A DNA stretch of 64,000 nucleotides from Pieris napi (GCF_905475465.1 NC_062235.1:878001-942000), one strand, 5' to 3'. Numbered from the stretch's first letter, positions 1-13,100 are shown. Program-made: numbers and translations. Notes: generated by a model not told the origin, from the sequence alone.

Positions 1-144
1 AACTATCTAGTTAAATTTTCGTATAGTATTTATATAGCAATTGTATTTCGGCTAAGTTGTGGTTGCTGTTTAACTCGCTAGATGGCGCTACAAGCAAAAA
101 CAAATAATATACTGTGATAATGTGACATGTAAAAATAAACTTAC

Positions 145-3100
145 GACATCCAAATGCCCCTTATACGCCGCAATCATTAGGCATGTGTTATTGTATTTGT
201 TAGCCTTGTGAATATCAGCACCATGCCTGACTAAATACTTCACGATATCCAAGCGGCCATCAAAACAAGCAGCTCTCAGAGGGGTACTTAAAGTCTTCGT
301 AGCATGATTCACGTTGGCCCCGGCTCGAACAAGTCTTTTCACTATTCCTAAGTGACCAGCACCTGCCGCGCACCATAGCGCTGTGGCTCCTGGAATATTT
401 AAAAAGTTCTATAACACACATTCGAAACGTTTTCACCAACAATTGTAAAGAGAAACTAGATGGCGCTTTTGTAAGTCGAAATAACGACAAGCGCTTTTCG
501 TTCGATACAAATTTTATGACAGCTCGGAAGTTAGCAACAAGTCCATGCTCAGTTCCGGTAAAAGTTTATACAACGTTGTATACAAATTTTACATTTTGCG
601 CATCGTTAAGACACTTCGATACACCATGAAGTTTGCATCGGACATATAAAATATCGAAACCAGTCGTCTATTAAATTTGGTTGGGGATTGGTGGTGGTGA
701 AAACGAAAACCTAATCTATTTCTCTACGATGAAAACTAACCTGTCAAGTACAAAAATTCCCTGATGGTTTCTAAAAGCAAATAAAAATTAAAATGTTTCC
801 CTTTGTTCGTGAATAAAGCAATTATAGTCAACTAAATGAGTATTTATCATCATTATAAACAAGCATACAATAAAACAGCCTTTATTAAAAAAACGTGTGT
901 GTACTTATGTACACGCTTTAAAAGTTATACTTCTTTGACGTAACAAAACACAAATCTCAAAAAAAAATATTCTACGTTTGTATAAAAAACGACACTAAGA
1001 ATGGAAAAAAGGTATTTAATACATTGAAAGTTTATAACGCATTATCTAGTTAAATAAAGTTTATTTAAATAGCACAAAATAAAATGTTGACTATAGCTAA
1101 CTTCAGGGTTTCGGTTTTTTGTGACGGTATGCGCGCGCATCGTAAAAATTTACTCTCATCATTATAACGCGCCAAAAGAAGTATAACTTCAAAAATATAC
1201 GTTATTTGCGGAACAAAGCATCTAATCTATTTCAATCCCAGCCTCGCTTAGTTACGCGATGATAACAAATAAACTTATCGCGTTTTGTGAAATTGCAAGT
1301 CAGCGTAGCGATTTATAACAAATAGAATTTAATTGGTATAAATCATAAACGCACAAAGATCTGGATTATTGCCAAACTTTTCGAACGAACACGTTACCAG
1401 TTTCTTTGTGTACAAGCGGGCAAGCTAATTATAAAATGCCACGCGCACGGGCGGATGACTGCGTAAAAAGTCAACGACACACGACCCCAAGAGAGTACAT
1501 CCTTTTGATAAATAGAACACGCCAGATACGTAAACAAACTTTTTAAAATAAAGAAGAATTAAAACATTAATGTGCGAACGACACATGCAATATATTAGTG
1601 TTATTCAGTATGTTATATTTTCGACAATTACATTCAAAATCTATTATAACGACATCGAAGGGACTACTCATCGTCGTAAAAACCGATAGTCGCGACAGAC
1701 GATGGCGTTGTTATTAAGTACCTAAAGCCGGAATTAGTTGCATGAAACTAATTTCCCCAAATAATCGCGGAGGGCTCGAAACTCTGTTATGAAATTAATG
1801 CATGCATTACGAAAATATTATAAACTGTTGGTAAAATTAATGTCCCGAAATTAGTTTTCATGCCACTAATTTCGTAATACGAGGCATGCCTTTTAAGTTT
1901 TGTCGTTTGCAGAAAAAAACACAACTAGAACCTTATAGTACTTTTTATTGTTTTTCAAAGTATACACCACGTAGCTTAATACACTTTTCCATTCGCTTAA
2001 ACCAGTTATTATAACCAGTGGAGGTGTTCAAAATGGCTGACTTGAAAGCGTCGACTGCTTCTTCTCCGGACTGGAACCTTTGACCACGAAGACTTTTCTT
2101 AATTTTTTGAAATGTAAAGAAATCGTTAGGGCTTAGGTCAGGACTGTATGGAGGATGGTCAAGAATTTCTACTTTTTCCTGCTTCAAATACTGAATTGTT
2201 TGACGAGCGCTGTGTGAGCTTGCGTTGTCGTGGTGCAGGGTGATGCGCCGCTTTAAGTTAGATTTTCGAAGTTTGGCGATGACTTGTGGTAAACAAACTG
2301 TGGTATACCACTCTGCGTTAACTGTTCTACGATCTTCAAGTGCAATAGTCGCAACATGGCCGGTTTTTCTATCGAACGCGGCCACCATCTTCTTTGAAGT
2401 GCTTCGAGAACGAACGAGTTTAGTCGGCTTTGGCTCGTCTTGAAAGACCCAGATTGTAGATTGTTGTTGGGAATCAGGATCGTAGGCATAGATCCAAGAT
2501 TCGGCATCACTGATGATGTCGTAGACGTGATTTGACTCTCTTCGGTTGAACCTTTGCAGAGTTTTTTTACACCATCTGACGCGGGCCGCCTTGTGATCGT
2601 CGGAAAGCAGATGCGGTATCCAACGGCAAACTAGCTTTCTCACACCAAGCGTTTCATGCAAGATCTTCTGAATGGTTGTCCCTGAGATGCCTAATAGAGC
2701 CTCTATCTCTCGATACGTCACATGACAATCTTCGAGAATTAGTTGTCTCACAGCAATGATGTTTTCTTCAGTGAAGGCGGATTTTGGGCGTCCTTCGCTA
2801 GATTGGTCACTAACACTAGTATGTCCACGCTGGAATTCTAAATACCAGCGTTCGACAGTCTGCAGACATGGGGCTTCATCACTGAACACAGATATTAGCT
2901 CTTCAAAACACTGAAGCCGTGTCAGGCCTCTTCTAAAGTTGTAGAAAATTATTGCACGAACATTTTCCTTAGAAAGATTCATTTTCGTACGTAACTTGAC
3001 AGATTCAAATCGACGCTGTGACTAAACAATAGCATTAATCCTAATACTTTTAACTGTTTTGAGATTCAAAATGTAAACACATTCGAATATAGTACAGGTC

Positions 3101-6100
3101 CAAATTCAAAGTTGCCGGGAAATATGGAAACGACAGAACTTAAAAGGCATGCCTCGTATTATAATTACGGCTTAATACATACTTTTACCCACCGGGACCT
3201 TTGATTTTGGTCAATATAACCGGTATGTTGTTCTAAACGATGTCGTCGTAAACGGTTTTGACTGTATATTAGTGACAAACGAAAAATATCCGAAATAAAG
3301 GAATCTTTCTGACGACATAATTCTTGAGTATTTAAAGATATGACGAAGCCTTTATTTTGTCTTCCATGTCTCATTACGATTTGACAAAGAGACTGTTAAT
3401 TGTTTTCAATAATAATAATAATTTTTATTCAAGAATATAGTACAAAAATATTATGGTCGTACAATCTAAAGTTCGCATATTCTCCCACACATAGTAGCGT
3501 GCAAATTTGTTTTGAAAGGTAGAATTTTACACAAAAGTTACAATTACATTATCAGTCATATCATTCTTATATTATTTTATCACTACATCACTAGATTATT
3601 AAAATATATGATTACGTTATCAAATTAATATTAATTATAATATTTCACGTAAAGAATAATTAATAGAATATTACATTTATTCCGAAAGTAGTACATTAAG
3701 TCGATTATTAAAAATTGTAGTAGGAAATTCTTTGAATGTTTTTGATAGATTATTATATACCTTGATTGCCATGTACAAAAGGTGATTTTTCAATACATTT
3801 CCAGATGAATTTTTGGCATAGCCAATTTCTCCATGTCTTACTCAACAGACCCCATTCCCGTTGACATAAAAATATTAATGATTTTCTGAACGAATAGGAC
3901 ATGTCTAAAATATATATACAGGGAATAAAATTTTGAGCATCTTAGACAAAGGTAAGCAACTCTCCACATAGTTTGCTCCACAAATTGCTAATACATTTTG
4001 AGCCTTAAATACCCTATTTACTAACTGAATTTCCCCAAACTATAATTCCATAATTATCTAAGTATAAAACATATGCATGATAAGCAGCTAATACCATGGT
4101 TATCAGTCATTCAACAGAATAAGGAACTATTCCAGTTTTTATAAACAAGATCAAATTTATAATTAACATTGACTACGTAACTTAAAATATCAATTTTAAT
4201 ATGAAGTTTTTTATCATGTAATTCCAAATTTTCGCAAGTACTACGGAGATTGAGAGAATAATCTACATTGGGTTTCTACTTTAGATAAGATTAGGCGACA
4301 TTTGCGGGTTTTTTAACAAAATTGAATGTATTACTTATTTAACTAGTGACAAAACTCTCCAAATGTCGGGACTTCGATCTTTAATTTTTTTAAATGGAAT
4401 CTCGTCGGCCTTAAGGGCCTTTACAGCCCGGCTCGGGATCTTTTGGTGAGCGTAGCTCGGCCGGAATGGGCGTTTTTTCCGCGACTAGCACAAGGGCGTC
4501 TCCTGCGAGACTCGGACCTCGGCCTGGGCCATCGCGGGGTGGTAATCGCCTGAAGGGCAGGACGGAAGCTCACTGGAGTAAGCGAAGTACGCAGGTCCTC
4601 GCCTTCCCCGGTGAAGGCGGTTTTTTACCCTTTTTTCGACTATTTCTATTTGACGCACCGGCGACTTTTAATTTGTCATTAGCTATCGTGATGCATAATG
4701 CGGATCCGTTAGTACATGTCGGGGCCTACTTCGGGACTTTTTTGTCGAGAAAGGCGATCTTTCACTATCCTATATATACCCCGGCAAAAACGTCAAAGAG
4801 AGATAATAAAACAAACAACACGAGTCGACATTGCATAATCATAATATCATATATCATATCATTGCTTAATTATTTAGTACCATCGTTATCACTGAGAATA
4901 ATGTTCCACATACTTTTGATTATAAAACCATTATACATTGAAATAATATTACTTTTTCAAAATAATTCTGAAATCTATTTAATTTAAGGGCAGATACATA
5001 TTCTCCACAATTTTATTTTGAATACACGTCGGCAATGCGCCAAGATAAGCTATTATTTAGGCAATTTTTGCCGCGCATCACCGCTATGTGGACACAGCTG
5101 CCCACTGAAGTATTTTCTAACCAATTCGACTTAAGGTCTTTCAAAGGCCCTAGGCTTAAAAGGCCGGCTACGCACTCGCGAGCCCTCTGTCATTGAGAGT
5201 GTCATTGGGCGGTGATATCACTTAACATCACATGAGCCTCCTGCCAGTTAACCCCGTTATATAAAAAAAAAACTGATGACTACATTTTACTGATAAGACT
5301 TAATACGTAAAGTAGTCTTCGCAACATGACTATAGGGAGTTTTAATCTACGTCTCTATCCATTTGATAATAAATCTCGTAATTATGATAATACGTAATAT
5401 AATTCGTATTATTAAATTCAAAAACACAGATTAGTAGGGATCATAGTACAAATAACATATTTTTTTATAGTCACAATATTCAATAATAAAATGCACATAA
5501 TCGCGCATCTTCGTCCGAAAAGATTACGAGTATTTTGGCAAATCTTATAGCCATCTCCTTAACTTACACGAAAAGACACAGCCGGCATTTAATTTTAAAA
5601 TATGTAAGCTGGGCTGAGTAAAATAACGCCAGTTTATATTTTATTCAAAGATCTCAGTGTTTTGAATTAAAAAGGGCATGGCTTATTAATTCAAAACGGA
5701 TTTTTACACGCTTTAATTAGCTTCACCTGTAGGTATGTATGTAACCGACTCCTTCGGACTCGATTTTGACCCACTTTTAACGGAGATTTAATTCAAACTT
5801 TGCGCACCTGACAAAGATCGATGACAATGCAATAATCCGAAAAAAAATTAAAAAAATTTAACTAAAAAATAAATAATAGTTAAAAAAAAATAAAAAACAC
5901 GCTTTTAAAGCTAATCAAACTAAAAAGTGAAAAGTAATTCCTAATTTAGGCTGAAAATGGCGCTCTGTGCCATATTTTTCGTCTAACGAACAACCCACGC
6001 TTTTTCACAATAATACCAGTATTTTTTGTTCATTACCATTTTCAGCCTAAATTAGGAATTATTTTTCACTTTTTAGTTTGATGTGCTTTAAAAGCGTGTT

Positions 6101-8627
6101 TTTTAGTTTTTTTAAACTACATATTACTTATTAGTGATATACTTGCATACATTACAGACCCATTGAGATAACTTACTCCAATTTAACGCCATCAGAATAC
6201 GCTATCGCCTACATGGATTTCATTTTGCTTACCTTCAATGACATATTCGTCAAACTTTACGGTGCCTTCTGTTTCAAGTCTTACAGGAGGACGGAATTTA
6301 TCTAAAAGTATTCGCACGGCTGCCTCGCGCCCATGCCTTGCAGCAGCTATAAGTGGTGTACATTTGACTCCATCACAGCATACATCCTATAATTAATAAA
6401 ACATACAACATATTACAAATCTATAATTTCATTAAGCTATGAATTTATGTTGCTACGAATGAGTAGAGTTATTGCTGGTACTTCAATTTCGCATTGAAAA
6501 AAATATAAACGATTTTAAAACAAATAGTGACTTTCACCAGTATAATACTCGAAACAGAACTAATTTGAGTGTACGACCAACCAGGCTCCAGAAGATAAAC
6601 CACTCCTTATATGGAAATTGTATACGTTTTTACAACAAACTCCCAAGCGAAATTAGAGAATTATCACTAAATACATTCAAAGCCCTTGTTAAACGTAAAT
6701 TAATCAATAAAGCTTTTTATAAATTTAACGAATATTAAAATGATACTAATCCCTGGGATTGATTTGCTCCAGTTTAAACAATTTGTATGACTCAAAACTT
6801 AGTGATTAAAAAGAGTGGCGGAAAGTTTCTTGCCAGTTCTTCTTGCCCGCTCTACACCCCTGACTTGCGAACCGGTAGTAATATAAATTTACAATTAATT
6901 TAACTTCTTGTGTGACGTTCATAAGTGTACTTGTTTACCTATATGAATAAAGTTATTTTGAGTTTGAGTATATAACATCAATCAAATAATTTAATTAGCA
7001 TATATAAATATATTATATTCATAATAAAAAAAAACCTATCATATCTATTATTTAATTGACATGCATGTCATGATAAAGGATTGAATATAAATCTTATATA
7101 CTACTACTATATCTGCATGGTAACAAGAAATCATTTTTTTTTCTTTTTCAAAATCTTTCTATATATGTAAATCTTAATAGTATTTATGTTTAATACTGTT
7201 AAAGCAGAACAAGATAAGACAAGATATTTTAGGTGTTTTATAGAGCATGGATGACCTTATGACTAAATGGTGTGCAAAAATAAATGGGCAGCATTATGCT
7301 GCACAATTAAAAATAATAGTCTAAAAGGGAAATTGAAAAGCAAAAAAAAGGTATTTAATAAACATATAGGTCAACTTAAGATACAAGATTATATTTAACT
7401 TCGTTTTTAGAAGATACATTCTTATTAAAGTTAAAGATTCAACCAACCATACATAATTTGTGTAATATGAAGTAATATATTTATAAGGAAAAGTGTAACA
7501 TTTATCATGCACTGTTTCACATGAATTAAGGATAGATCTTACACATGTTACATATCTGATTTAGAATCAGAATAGCCTATGGTTATGACATTATTTAAGG
7601 GAAAATACATATTAATCCATGAATGATGATAGGTAGTGAATTCCATAACCTTATTGTAAGCCTAAAAGATTCAGCAAGTTCTATCTAATACTTTGTGTAT
7701 TCATTTAAATTCACAATTATTATTATTAATACAATTTTAAGTAGCAATAACTCCTTAGACTTGATATGCAGAGTTTATTGAGATTTTGTTATGTGGAGAG
7801 ACCCTAAGGCTTATTACATTTATAGATACTATCAATGTATGTGTCTAAAAAAACACACAGATACAGAATTGATTTTAAAAACTTAGCTATGTTAGATGAT
7901 AAGAATGGAATGATTTGCATGTCAGCCAATTTTTTTTATTTAGTAGTAGTTTTGCCTTTACAAAATAAATTATAAACTTTAAATGGGTTTGCAATGCACA
8001 TGAGAATATTCTGGCAGTGTGTGAACGTGGGCCGCAGTATCTCTTAACATCAAATGAGCAAATGCTTGCCCCCTATTTTATAAAAGTAAATAATGTGTTC
8101 TATTTAATAAAAGTAAAATATATATTAGGTACTATTTGCTGTACTACAAAATCATGTAAATAAGTAAGAGTAAAACATAACTTAAACACCACCAAATTCC
8201 ATTGTTGAGTAAAAAAGTTGATTGATTCCTTTCAACAATGGTTTTCTTTGAGGTTAAACTAATTTTGATTATTACATTTGCTGCCAAACAATGTTAGTAG
8301 GATGAATAAATTCCGAATGAATGCATAAGGCCTTCAAAAACAAAAATGTCGCAACAAAAATAATTGCACAACGCACTAGAATCACGCATCAGCTATCATA
8401 AAGATTTACACGGATAAAAATAGACATTATTATGAACGTTTTTCTCTTTCAGTCCACAATATATTGATATTCATCAGACTTACGTTGTTTAAAAGGTCGT
8501 CTATCTCATCTGTATTTTTTTCATACAATAACGCGTAAAGCGTTAAAGCCATTCCATCTCTGGCAGCGAAAAACACTCGATCTCTTAAACTGCTGGAAAC
8601 ATCGTCCAACATTAGTTTTTCATCCAT
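145..8627 (-). CDS. Fem-1: Fem-1 homolog (FEM1B-like), 5' three coding exons; continues beyond the left edge
   Basis: Ankyrin-repeat substrate receptor for CUL2-type ubiquitin ligases that read C-terminal degrons (family knowledge). Coding exons on the minus strand are 8484-8627 (ATG at 8625-8627, 48 codons), 6233-6386 and 145-389. Each is bounded by GT/AG and phases run 0/1/0. Exon 1 gives a FEM1-type start with an AARDGMALTLYALL stretch. Exon 2 gives TPLIAAARHGREAAVRILL and the linker ending in VIEG. Exon 3 gives GATALWCAAGAGH, STPLRAACFDGRLDIVKYL and NTCLMIAAYKGH, nearly the vertebrate FEM1B wording. About 181 residues are present out of roughly 650 in the family, so the rest lies left of the window. 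The 5.8-kb second intron contains the mariner element. Family assignment is firm; the 1B subtype is inferred from the repeat wording. Confidence 0.93.
886..1200. repeat. Interspersed repeat with a GAAGTTATACTTC-type palindrome, copy 1
   Basis: Contains GTGTACTTATGTACACGC followed by an AAGTTATACTTCTTT motif (about 895-935). It ends with the inverted motif AAAAGAAGTATAACTTC (1173-1189), after a GCGCGCATCGTAAAA block at 1132-1147. The same modules recur at 32282-32680 and, rearranged, at 46396-46800. Probably a non-autonomous DNA element; class not determined. Confidence 0.6.
1880..3156 (-). mobile_element. Complete mariner (IS630-Tc1-mariner) transposon, 1277 bp
   Basis: Terminal inverted repeats at 1880-1908 and 3128-3156 match over 29 bp with one mismatch; each starts CGAGGCATGCC. 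A TA target duplication lies on both sides (1878-1879 and 3157-3158). Length and layout are those of classical 1.3-kb mariners. It lies in Fem-1 intron 2 with its gene in the same orientation as Fem-1. The near-identical ends and open transposase suggest a recent insertion. Confidence 0.96.
1945..2982 (-). CDS. Mariner transposase, 345 aa, apparently intact
   Basis: Cut-and-paste DNA transposase. The N-terminal half has paired helix-turn-helix DNA-binding segments (residues about 1-110) and a WVPHEL-type linker, here CRWIPHLL at 120-126. The catalytic triad is D159 (ISDAESWIY), D252 (LHHDNASSH) and D287 (YSPDLSPND). D252 and D287 have 34 residues between them, the DD34D signature, and D159-D252 have 92 between them, as in Mos1. 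Length equals Mos1 (345 aa), with no stop or frameshift. One oddity: the residue after the first catalytic Asp is Ala where most mariners have Glu. Activity is not shown by the sequence alone. Confidence 0.95.
   Translation of the reverse strand: MNLSKENVRAIIFYNFRRGLTRLQCFEELISVFSDEAPCLQTVERWYLEFQRGHTSVSDQSSEGRPKSAFTEENIIAVRQLILEDCHVTYREIEALLGISGTTIQKILHETLGVRKLVCRWIPHLLSDDHKAARVRWCKKTLQRFNRRESNHVYDIISDAESWIYAYDPDSQQQSTIWVFQDEPKPTKLVRSRSTSKKMVAAFDRKTGHVATIALEDRRTVNAEWYTTVCLPQVIAKLRKSNLKRRITLHHDNASSHSARQTIQYLKQEKVEILDHPPYSPDLSPNDFFTFQKIKKSLRGQRFQSGEEAVDAFKSAILNTSTGYNNWFKRMEKCIKLRGVYFEKQ
3157..4384. other. Fem-1 intron 2, no gene seen
   Basis: AT-rich intronic DNA between the mariner and a GC-rich repeat block. 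The only longer open frame (3165-3374, minus) begins in the mariner flank and shows no recognisable domain. No RNA gene or clear repeat was identified. Confidence 0.5.
4385..4800 (+). repeat. GC-rich retroelement-like block
   Basis: An abrupt GC-rich segment (GTCGGCCTTAAGGGCC, GTAGCTCGGCCGGAATGGGC, then a run into CCCCGGTGAAGGCGG) in otherwise AT-rich intron. It resembles the 5' untranslated leader of non-LTR retrotransposons in insects. A 173-codon frame (4466-4987) runs through it but turns into AT-rich low-complexity sequence and has no domain, so I do not call it coding. Class is inferred. Confidence 0.4.
5085..5272 (+). mobile_element. LINE 3' tail, family B (fragment)
   Basis: Encodes the end of a reverse-transcriptase ORF (QLPTEVFSNQFDLRSFK), followed by the tail AAAAGGCCGGC, TATCACTTAACATCACATGAGCCTCCTGCC and an A-run. 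The same tail occurs at 34450, 45050, 52905, 53715, 59205 and 60950, in both orientations. A 5'-truncated, poly(A)-ending copy, as expected for a non-LTR retrotransposon. Confidence 0.75.
5890..6108. repeat. Fold-back MITE with about 70-bp arms
   Basis: Arms 5890-5959 and 6038-6108 are inverted copies. They share AAAAAACACGCTTTTAAAGC, ATCAAACTAAAAAGTGAAAA and TTCCTAATTTAGGCTGAAAA, with only a few mismatches around a loop of about 78 bp. It lies in Fem-1 intron 2, just 5' of exon 2 in genome coordinates. Confidence 0.8.
6466..6970 (+). mobile_element. LINE 3' end, family A (fragment with ORF tail)
   Basis: A frame at 6472-6738 gives the C-terminal part of a retrotransposon ORF2 (QYNTRNRTNLSVRPTRLQK, then YNKLPSEIRELSLNTFKALV). 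It is followed by a 3' UTR containing AGTGGCGGAAAGTTTCTTGCC and AATAAAGTTATTTTGAGTTTGAGTAT. Related copies lie at 28601/30853, 33474 and 52122. Truncated at the 5' side, so dead on its own. Confidence 0.8.
6971..8483. other. Fem-1 intron 1, no gene seen
   Basis: AT-rich. A short decayed piece resembling the LINE-B tail (TCTTAACATCAAATGAGC, about 8039-8056) is the only repeat I recognised. No coding exon or RNA gene found. Confidence 0.5.
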
Positions 8628-9092
8628 CGTTATGGATGTACAAAGTAAAAACAATTTAACACTGCACACCACTGCACTTCCAGTAATAAGAATAATGTAT
8701 TTTAATATAAATTGTTTACGCGCAAACAACGTTAAAACCGCAACGAGACATTACGCGAGAATAGTAAAATAATCGAGAAATGAAAATGAATCGCTTTCAA
8801 CTCTCAAGTGTCTTGTTTAATTGAAAATCAGAAAATTCTAAAATTGCCAATCGCCAACAGGGAAAACTTCAGTAAGAAATGACAACTGACAAAAATGCAT
8901 TGAAAATTGACTTACTTCTAAATGTCAACACTTTGACTATAAAGTGGATTTTGTAATCTTGTATACTCACAAGCCACAGAAGAAACTATAATCAAAAATA
9001 CCTAAATAAAGGTTATTTTAGTGTTTTATATTTTTATAATAAATTAATAATGTTTATTTAAATTTATTGTATATTCATTTGCTGATAAAAAA

Positions 9093-9941
9093 GTGCGTTT
9101 TCCAATTACAGCACTAGAGCGCATTTTGCGGCATAATGCTCAACGTCGAGTGTTCCAACTACAGCAACGCTTCGCACAATTGAGCACTCTCAAAACGAAT
9201 GCTCTCGCGAGCTTCTCGCAAACAATACCAACACAGTGACAGAAAATTGACCAGTAATCAGTATTCAGTTCTTTAAGTTGGCATTTATCGAAATTTTCGT
9301 TAGTAAATATTATTTATTGTTGAAAAATTTGTAAGGCTTTCGTTTCGTCGTAGATTTTGAAAATAATTAAAGTTATTTCAAACTGCAAAAAAAAAATATT
9401 AGTATGGATGATAAATAGTTACTTTTTTATATTCCACATTTAAAATAATATGAATACAATTTTATTTTAAAATTCGAATCTGTAAACAAATTTATTTTAC
9501 AGGATTATACTTTAGAAATAATTGCAATGGTTTTGAAAAAGTATATAATTTTTTTAGAAATCATTAAAAAATATTACTCAAAACGTAAATGATGTAAACT
9601 TCTTACATGAAACTAAATATTTTACTGTTAATTTAGCTTGTTAAAACCTTATATTCTTTAAAGGTTTTCTATTATTTCAATAAAAAAAATGTTAATGAAA
9701 TAATTTGATGATTAAAATAAGCGTAAAAAGTTTTCAACCAATTATTATTGCTTACTACATTATTTATACATTAATGAGGTTGCTAACTCGATTCATACAA
9801 ATTCAACATTTTTTTTACAAAACTGACTTAGCGCACTCTGCTGATGCATTTGAAAACTAATTCACGTTCCAATTAAGCTTCAGCATTATGCGGCATTGTG
9901 CGGCACTGAGTCGCAAAATGCTCTGTAATTGGAAAACGCAC
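9093..9941. mobile_element. Non-autonomous DNA transposon, about 849 bp
   Basis: Ends are inverted repeats: GTGCGTTTTCCAATTACAG at the left (9093) and its complement CTGTAATTGGAAAACGCAC ending at 9941. Both ends also share inner GCATTTTGCG and GCGGCATAATGC words. Both flanks are A-rich (possible AAA target copy). No coding capacity seen. It lies between the divergent starts of Fem-1 (8627) and TMEM214 (10175). A PIF/Harbinger-like identity is possible but not shown. Confidence 0.75.
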
Positions 9942-10174
9942 AAAGTGCATGTGGTTTATAAATGCATCCGTTGAATGCATCCTGTCACTACAGTGGCCAC
10001 GTCTTGTCGAAGTGGAATCTAAGCAGCCAATAAGGGGGTTTCTTCAATCCTTTCAAATTTCAGTTTGACGTTTTTTGTAAATTATTTTTGACGTGTAACT
10101 TACCGCTTTCGGCTTTCCATTTATTTACGAAACTTTAACTAGTTTGATCTCAATTTTATAATACCTTTTTCGTA

Positions 10175-13100
10175 ATGGCTAGTGGTCAATGGGAAGTTGT
10201 TGGAAAGAACAAGAAATCCCAAAATGGGAAAATGAAAAATACTAACGAAGATAAAAAGTCGATCAAAAATGGACCTAAACTCGAAGATTTAGGTAAGTAT
10301 ATTTAAATACATTAAATTCACTGAAACCAGAAATGTCAATTTAATTTTGTAAATTGTTAATTCTGCAGTTCCAGCATCGCAGATTAAATCATATTACGAT
10401 GGCATGGAAATCGATGATACAACAAAAACCAAAGAAAAAAAGAAAGACGGGGAAAAAAAATCTAAAAAACAAGAAAAGAAAGAACCGTCAAAACCAAAAC
10501 CTCCAAAAACAATAGCAGAGGCTTTAGAAGCGGTAAGAAAATTTTACATTTTTTTTTATCACTACTATTTTGCCCATGAGGCTTAAGGAATAAATCGTAT
10601 TCAGAAAGTTTAAGTAATTGCAATTTAAAAAAAAATTCGCAAAATTTACGCATTATTTTAGTAATGTGATAGTAAGATGTAATAATCCTATTTCATGTAC
10701 AAGAAACCTTTCAAATGTGGCAATGGAAGTTATACGATTTATTTTGTGTTATTTGGTATCCAATAAAAAATATTTTTATTGAAATTGTGTTAATTTTAAT
10801 TCCATATAATTAATTATAAATATTAATATTACATTATATTTCAGATTGATGCCACAGAACTAGCCAATATAATTGCCACAAATAAAGTTAGGTTCTCAAA
10901 TGCTCCTTTGGTTTGGTTGAAAGAATTAGCTAATTTCTTAAATTCAAAAATTCCTATAGATGTTGATGATCCCACATTTTCTAATTACCCTCCAAATTAC
11001 CCAGTCAGTGTGTTGCCAATTGACATAAGAGCTAGTCTAGATAATGTACTTCGAGATGCTGGAAAAGCAAATACTCAACTTTTCTTTGATGTTACTCTTA
11101 CAGCTCTTGCAAATGACATGAGCAGAGGTATGTATTTTTTACTAATAGTATGTGATTAGTACCATTTAGGATGCTGTATGAACTATAAACTAATAATATC
11201 AATGTATGATCTAATGTCATGTCATGTTACAGGTCAGTCTGTTAATGGGCATAGATTACTTCTACAGATGTTAGCTCTAGAAAATTCCGATTTCTGTATC
11301 ACCTCCTTACCAAAGAGTGTGAGTCTCAGAAACTCATACCAAAACCGCCCACCCATTGGTTTATCACTCTTATGGGCTTTAGGCCAAGGCGGACATAATA
11401 ACTTTGCAGATGGAATGAAAGGTAAATATATAATACATGTAACTAAGTTTGTGTAAAACAACCCTTATATACTGCTGGATTAACTGCTCCATATGATGTT
11501 TTCTTAAGTAATTGGCACAATCTAATAGGTCAGAAATATATATGAACATGACAAGAGACTCGACCAGCAATACTTTTTTTACAAATCATAATGAAGAACC
11601 TTGTAAAAGCATATAAAGCGTGTTCCATAGAAAATGGAAATGGTTTACTATATTTTTATTATCTTAAGAATTTTTTAAATCTAGGTGAGATCATTTATCA
11701 TTATGACATGTTCTAAGGTAGCTGATAAGAAACTAACTCAGTTTTTATCTTATTACTTTATTCACTATGTAAACCATGAGTGCTATTCTTATGTAAAAGT
11801 TGTTTATCAAAACCAAAGTCAGGTATGACTGCAGTTTACTGCAAATATTTCTAAAAGACGTTATAATATATACAGTGTAAACTCTTTATAATGAATTTCA
11901 AGGGAATGAGCATTTTTATTCGTTATAGAGAGGTTTAGTTATAGGGAAGGAAGAATTAATGTATGGATATTGGGTTAAACCAAATAAATTTAATTAATTT
12001 TTACATTTATAGAGAGTTGCTTTAATGAATGACGTTATAAAGAGTTTACACTGTACTTACACTTAGTTGTGTATGTAGATAATTAAGTAAAATTGTTTTT
12101 ATGATTACACTATGTGCTTTATAAAACTCAATTATAATAGGCACTTGCCACAGAGAAAGTAGTGATGTTTTGTTGTGTGTTTGTCTACCAAAAGCAGGGA
12201 CAATAATTGTTATCACAGACATCACATTTTAATATTAATAAAGTTTTTATACTAAAATGTAGGCCTTCTCGTGCTTATCAACCTCTGTTGTAGAAGCAGA
12301 CTGATTAATTACATAAATTTCCAAGGCACACAAGAAAGAATTTAAAATTTGTGAAACCTAAAATACTACTTCTGTTAAGAAAACATCTATTTGTTTGTAT
12401 TCTTTGATAATACTTACCTATTTTAAAATAATGAGTTTCTTTTTCAGTTTGGCAAGAAATATTCCTCCCTATAATTGAGTTGAAGAACTACACCAAGTAC
12501 ATAATTGCATACCTCTCCAACCACCTAGATAGGCACGCTAGGATGGATGATACCAGGGTTAGTCAGGAACAGTTACTGGCAATGTTTGATACAATTAACA
12601 GTAAGAGGAATGGACTGTCCAAGGAGCTGTCAAGTGACCTTATCAAGCAATTAGTTAAATATAAGGTAAATTCTATTGATATTTGTAAAACTAAATTTAA
12701 ATATATCTTCTTTATCATATATAATAAAACATAATAATGAAGTACTTATTACTTAGCTTTAAAATGTCTAGGTATTTAAGATTTTTAGGTTATGATAGGA
12801 TGCTGTATGTTCATATGATGAATGAAATTCATCAAGATGTGTTATACAATATCAATCTAACATGCAAATTGCCTTTATATTTACAAGTTTACTTCATTAA
12901 ATATTTAATTTCAGGATATTTACTTCAGTAAGAGTGGTAATAAACTTCAAGTGACCTTCAATCAGTTTATGAAGAAACTACCCAATCAATACCTCAGCGG
13001 AACCAATTTGGATCCTTACAACAAAGTGATAGTCGAGACCCTGGTTAACTGCTTAGCTATGGATGACTCATGCAATGCCACATGGCGACAATTGTTTAGT

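Noticed and set aside
4466..4987. 173-codon plus-strand frame
   Set aside because: Its first half lies in a GC-rich retroelement-like block and the second half is AT-rich low-complexity sequence; no domain or splice context.
7321..7512. 63-codon minus-strand frame in Fem-1 intron 1
   Set aside because: Low-complexity Tyr/Leu/Lys composition expected from AT-rich DNA; no homology recognised.
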